Of a DNA stretch of 64,000 bases, positions 60,701 to 64,000 are shown in pieces. Source of the DNA: Volvox africanus (Eukaryota; Chlorophyta; Chlorophyceae; Chlamydomonadales; Volvocaceae); contig BSDZ01000003.1 in assembly GCA_030268105.1 (NCBI GenBank), positions 4,092,001 through 4,156,000 on the forward strand, written 5' to 3'. Numbering within the stretch: position 1 is the first letter of the stretch; every line of letters begins with the position of its first letter. Below the pieces are notes generated by a model. The model saw only the letters and a program-made list of their open reading frames with translations, did not search any database and was not told where the DNA came from. A program made the translations under genes and the position numbers.

Positions 60701-62877
60701 AGGGTGACGTGAACCCGCAGCACTCTTACCCCACCTCTTACCCGCTGGTTCATCTGGGGACAGCCAAAGGTCCCACTCGAGGCCCAAGGGGGCGTAGCCG
60801 TAACGATTGAAATTGGGTCCCGTGCCGAGTGGCTGCTGCAGCTGCTCTTGCTGCTGCAATGCCAGCAGAGGCTGCAGCATGCGTGGCACGCAGCTGGGTG
60901 GCAGATCAAAGGCCTGCCAGGTGTACGGCGGCCGACCCAGGAAGTGGACTGTGCTGGAAGCAAGCACGGCTGCCTCAGAGGGCGGTTTGGTGCAGCCCGA
61001 CCTGGGAGGGATCCGGGAGGAGAGACCGAATATGGCCGGCCGGGTCGCCATTTTTTAGACGTGCAAGACGTGCAAGATGAGATGTGCAACTATGAGAGGG
61101 CATATCTCGAGGGCATTCAGTAACCGTTTCCATGGATAGACGAATCCCAACTCTCCACTGTTCGCATGGCTCAATACTGGCTGCGGATTTGATATCGTGT
61201 CCGGAGTTCGGGAGACCCTGCTGCCAGGAGAACCAGGCTGCGTTAATTGTACTGATAAGCTCAAATATATATATACACACACACACAAACAAACTGGGCA
61301 GCCGCTCGATGTACATGTGCACATCTTTCCCGTACCCACACTCGCCTCACAAGCCCATATGCGCACAACAGCGGGCTGTTCTCCAGGACCAGCATCAGCG
61401 GCAGCATCTCCCGCCGTGCGAAAGTGTTTCCGGAGTCCCGCAGGTCAGTCAGTTCGCGGATATGCCCCAGCATCTGCGGCGGCGGAGTGATGGGGGAGCG
61501 ATGGAGGGTTGATGGGGCTGATGGGATACCTGATAAATTATGGATTGTGAGAAAGGAGGCACGCACAGGGCGACGCAGGTGCAGTGCCCTGTGCAAGGAG
61601 AACCCCGATTGACGTCCTTATTACCCAAAGTTGTCGAAACGGCACCCGCCGGCCATCGACAAGTTACATGGGAGCAGCTGCAGCAGTGTTAAGAATCGGA
61701 GCTCCCAGCTGCGCCCCTGGCCCCTGGCACCTAAGATTTAGAGCGGTCAGCGGCCCTACACCCGTGCCAAGGTGCATCCGCGAGGTCCCCTCGGCTACTC
61801 AAGCCTCGCCCCTGGGTCCTTCGCTCCATCATGCCCGTCTGCCCTCCCGCCCGCCCCCTGGGCCCTTCGCTCCATCATGCTCTTCTGCCCTCCCCCTCGC
61901 CCGCACCTTGGCGTCCTCCTCCCCAATGGATTCCATCAGTATCGTGGCCCACTGCGGGTCCGCCATCATTGAAAGCGCCGCCCCCATGAAGCCCCCGTGT
62001 GCGTAGCTGTGCAGCGGCCGCGCCAGCGGGCACAGCAGCTCCAGCTCCGGATGTCGGGACACGTCGACCCGCATCATGACGACGCAGTAGTCCATCTGGG
62101 TAGTGAACGGCCGGAGGAAAGGAGATAAGAGTTTCGGAGCATGACGGGTAGCGGGATGTGGTGTGGTGTGGTGTGGTGTGGTTTGTCTGGAAGCTCAAAA
62201 AGGCAGTGCAGCTCGCGGGAGACGACCGCCCGCTGCCGGTCATTTAGAAACCAGGGGGCATTTGGGGGAACGGTGCGTATTCGGTTTTCAATCGGGGCCA
62301 CGTCATGAGTACCGGGAGCGGAACAGCAGCGGGCTAAGGACACTCGCGACGACTAGGGCATAACATGGTACACGCCAACTTAGGTCGCACTGCCCTAACC
62401 TGGCCCTTCAGGAATAACCCATGGCCATGGAGTCACAGCGGAGCTCGCATACGTAGGCATACATGGCGATGCTGTGAGGATCCCTCGAGCTTACATGTGG
62501 GTAGGAATGTGGCCCCTACCCCAAGCCACCTGCCTGCAAGTGCGCTGTCACCGGCGCTGCTTCGTGATGATGGCCGAGGATGAGGTCTCCCAGCGTTCGG
62601 GTTTGCAGCGGCAAGGTGACACTGCGCCAGACTCCGCCTGCGCCTTCATGGCCACGGCCTTGTTGTGCCTCGGCGGCATCGACGGCATCTGCTTGCAGAT
62701 CTAAAGTGGCATACACGGCATGCTCCCTAACCCTGTAGAACAGCTTAGCTCGGCCCAAAGGAGCTGTGGGGGTCACCTGAGGCACGGCATGGTGGGCGCA
62801 GGGGGAAACTCGGAAGGAGGGGGCAGGAGCATAGGGCTACAGACCTGCTGAAGCAGATGCTCACAGACATCCAGAAA
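51477..62877 (-). CDS. very large ARM-like/proline-rich protein of unknown function
   Basis: Minus-strand exons chained by phase: 62877-62845, 62776-62530, (one unresolved near 62.45 kb), 62095-61907, 61473-61351, 60973-60742, 60253-59517, 59288-57897, 57369-57205, 56936-56583, 56038-about 55.3 kb, about 54.97-54862, 54697-54579, 54275-54180, 53457-53320, 52495-52265, 51947-51477 (stop). The total is near 1,900 aa. Leu/Ala-rich helical exons (MLPLMLVLENSPLLCAYGL, AVDALIQLTNNNPGLL, LLLRLLADYDRGATNLQDEG, ALLRLLRNRGALAAM) resemble armadillo repeats. The 464-codon exon 59288-57897 is disordered with (APPPP)n. A conserved-looking core reads GGLFLDIKSGYSKAAHLRSF, VPKQIDFG, FDAVLFFHGLNGLQL. The FHGLNG match to lipase oxyanion loops is not followed by a catalytic triad. 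Intron 57204-56937 appears to be GC-AG. Start codon not found; two genes cannot be excluded. Confidence 0.65.
57703..57790. repeat. (CATATA)n hexanucleotide repeat
   Basis: About 14 tandem CATATA/ACATAT units in the intron between exons 59288-57897 and 57369-57205 of the large minus gene. Confidence 0.9.
58991..59073 (-). repeat. 15-bp tandem repeat encoding (APPPP)n
   Basis: Five to six copies of a GGTGCTGGAGGCGGT unit in the long exon of the ARM-like gene. On the minus strand they encode Ala-Pro-Pro-Pro-Pro repeats, a profilin/SH3-type ligand pattern. Confidence 0.85.
62157..62185. repeat. (GGTGT)n repeat
   Basis: Pentamer GGTGT units within an intron of the large minus-strand gene. Confidence 0.7.
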
Positions 62878-63031
62878 CTTTAGGCAGACCACTGATGACG
62901 TTTACGTTGGGGTTTAAAGACATGCCTCGCTGACGTCTGTAACACCAGTAGTCTAAAAGTAATCATGCCGCCCCGTTCATCGAGATGTGCTTGCAAAATA
63001 ACCCGAAGACACGTCATGAAGGAAAAGCCCA

Positions 63032-63364
63032 TTAAGACCAAAAGTTGACGCTTTGTAGGGTTCCCCCCCTTTGGCGGGCGACAATAAGGTCCTTATGCTT
63101 TTTGCGTACCTTAACCTCAACTTTGCCATCGATTGGATATTGAAGGCGTGCCCAGAATTCACAAAAAACATCGCCTTTGTTGACCGTCCACAGGGATGAT
63201 TTCAGTGTAGTTTTCCCAGAACTGACCTCCAAAACCATGCATCTATATCCATCTGGAAGACCGGTAACTAACCTAGTGCGAATTTGAACTAAGGGCGTAG
63301 CCGTCACAGAGCTACCGGCGCGAGGTAAAATAGGCTGAGGTGCAGGAGCACCATACGAGGCCAT
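63032..63364 (-). CDS. 110-aa intronless ORF, unknown
   Basis: ATG 63364 opens MASYGAPAPQPILPRAGSSV, a basic protein with VEVKVRKKHKDLIV near the end and no recognised family. Base composition is lower in GC than in neighbouring genes. Size, beta-rich look and basic charge would suit a small nucleic-acid-binding or coat-like protein, but that is speculation. It is divergent to the plus ORF starting at 63418 with 53 bp between. Confidence 0.4.
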   Translation of the reverse strand: MASYGAPAPQPILPRAGSSVTATPLVQIRTRLVTGLPDGYRCMVLEVSSGKTTLKSSLWTVNKGDVFCEFWARLQYPIDGKVEVKVRKKHKDLIVARQRGGTLQSVNFWS

Positions 63365-63417
63365 CTAATTTTCAGCCCGTCCTGTGTGCCAAAAATGTTA
63401 TTGGCACTTCAAGTGGT

Positions 63418-63669
63418 ATGTCCGAATTTCATCTCTGGTTTTTGGTAACACTTTGTGATCCGGTACAAACGGTCGGAACGAACGGTTGGCTACATAGTGC
63501 TCGACACATTAAGCATCAAACCCTTCACGCCGTGCAAGAGTCAATTTTATTAGATGTTAAGCAGCGATTGCTGAATAAATATAAGCTATATCGTGTGCAA
63601 GACTGTGAATACATGCAGCAACCGCTCGGGCCTTATCCACAACGGATTCAGCCTTTTTTGGCAATGTGA
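63418..63669 (+). CDS. 83-aa ORF, unknown
   Basis: ATG 63418 to TGA 63667-63669 encodes MSEFHLWFLVTLCDPVQTVG ... VKQRLLNKYKLYRVQDCEYM. The minus strand is also open here (63557-63778), so the coding strand is not certain. Confidence 0.3.
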   Translation: MSEFHLWFLVTLCDPVQTVGTNGWLHSARHIKHQTLHAVQESILLDVKQRLLNKYKLYRVQDCEYMQQPLGPYPQRIQPFLAM

Positions 63670-63688
63670 TTGCTGATTTCCATGCTGC

Positions 63689-64000
63689 ATGCAAGAGTTG
63701 TACACTTTTTCCTTGGTCCGAAAAGACAACCGACAGGCTTTGCGGGTGTTTTGGGGCGCCGGGCGGGAGGTCCCCCAACGGCTGACCCCAAACCTTCCTA
63801 AAGTGTCAAATCAGATTCAAGATTCAAAATCTGAACCTCGCTTTGTTACGGAAAAACAGGTCCCTAGAAATCAAAGAAATGCTTCACGTGAGTCGCTATC
63901 CCAATCTGTCACCTGGGACGACCTCCGCTTTGATGGTATTCGCTGCTCATATTTGCCAAAGCGTCATGACCGTCATAAAAGCCAGCTTCGCCAGCATCAC
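63689..64000 (+). CDS. ORF open to the window edge, unknown
   Basis: From ATG 63689 (MQELYTFSLVRKDNRQALRV) the frame is open for 104 codons to the end of the window, through SVTWDDLRFDGIRCSYL and a basic His/Arg-rich end. GC is moderate and no splice sites are needed. It follows the previous ORF by 19 bp in the same direction. Confidence 0.4.
   Translation, partial: MQELYTFSLVRKDNRQALRVFWGAGREVPQRLTPNLPKVSNQIQDSKSEPRFVTEKQVPRNQRNASRESLSQSVTWDDLRFDGIRCSYLPKRHDRHKSQLRQHH

Overview
The window reads as nuclear DNA of a volvocine/chlamydomonadalean green alga. Coding exons are GC-rich and cut by many 70-1600 bp GT-AG introns. RPS23 has the plant/green-algal form, simple repeats are abundant, and TGTAA motifs, the usual green-algal poly(A) signal, lie just after several stop codons. 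No tRNA, rRNA, CRISPR array or bacterial operon was seen. Exon boundaries below were worked out by hand from splice motifs and codon phase. Five models close perfectly in phase from ATG to stop (FAD monooxygenase, 2OG oxygenase, NFU, RPS23, HERP-like), as do the monoglyceride lipase, TLC and OvoA-type methyltransferase models.

Layout. 0.7-5.2 kb (+): SET-domain protein of the Rubisco-LSMT/SETD3 type, 5' end unresolved. 6.6-7.4 kb (-): 3' part of an unknown gene. 8.8-17.0 kb (+): 1079-aa FAD monooxygenase with a polyQ N-terminus. 17.9-21.1 kb (+): 2-oxoglutarate/Fe(II) prolyl-hydroxylase-like enzyme. 21.9-24.1 kb (+): mitochondrial-type NFU Fe-S scaffold. 24.6-26.3 kb (-): RPS23/uS12. 26.8-30.0 kb (-): HERP-like ubiquitin-like ER membrane protein, sharing a 253-bp divergent promoter with a monoglyceride-lipase-like hydrolase (30.3-34.9 kb, +). 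36.5-41.0 kb (-): TLC-domain membrane protein. 41.0-44.0 kb: repeat-rich spacer with a perfect 76-bp inverted repeat. 44.0-47.0 kb (+): stand-alone OvoA-C-terminal-type methyltransferase. 47.7-48.1 kb: near-identical stray copy of the TLC gene's first exon. 48-50.8 kb: small, poorly resolved exons. 50.85-51.26 kb: AT-rich bacterial-looking insert with an IS256-family transposase N-terminus. 51.5-62.9 kb (-): one very large ARM-like/proline-rich gene of unknown function. 63.0-64.0 kb: lower-GC block of intronless ORFs running off the window.

The genes are ordinary eukaryotic neighbours (ER quality control, lipid metabolism, translation, Fe-S assembly, redox and methylation chemistry) with no shared pathway evident. 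The strongest unusual signal is the bacterial-type insert at about 50.85-51.26 kb. It interrupts a plus-strand host exon and has its own Shine-Dalgarno-like sequence and a very AT-rich composition. It is best explained by transfer from an intracellular bacterium (Rickettsiales such as 'Candidatus Megaira' are known partners of volvocine algae) or, less excitingly, by assembly chimerism.
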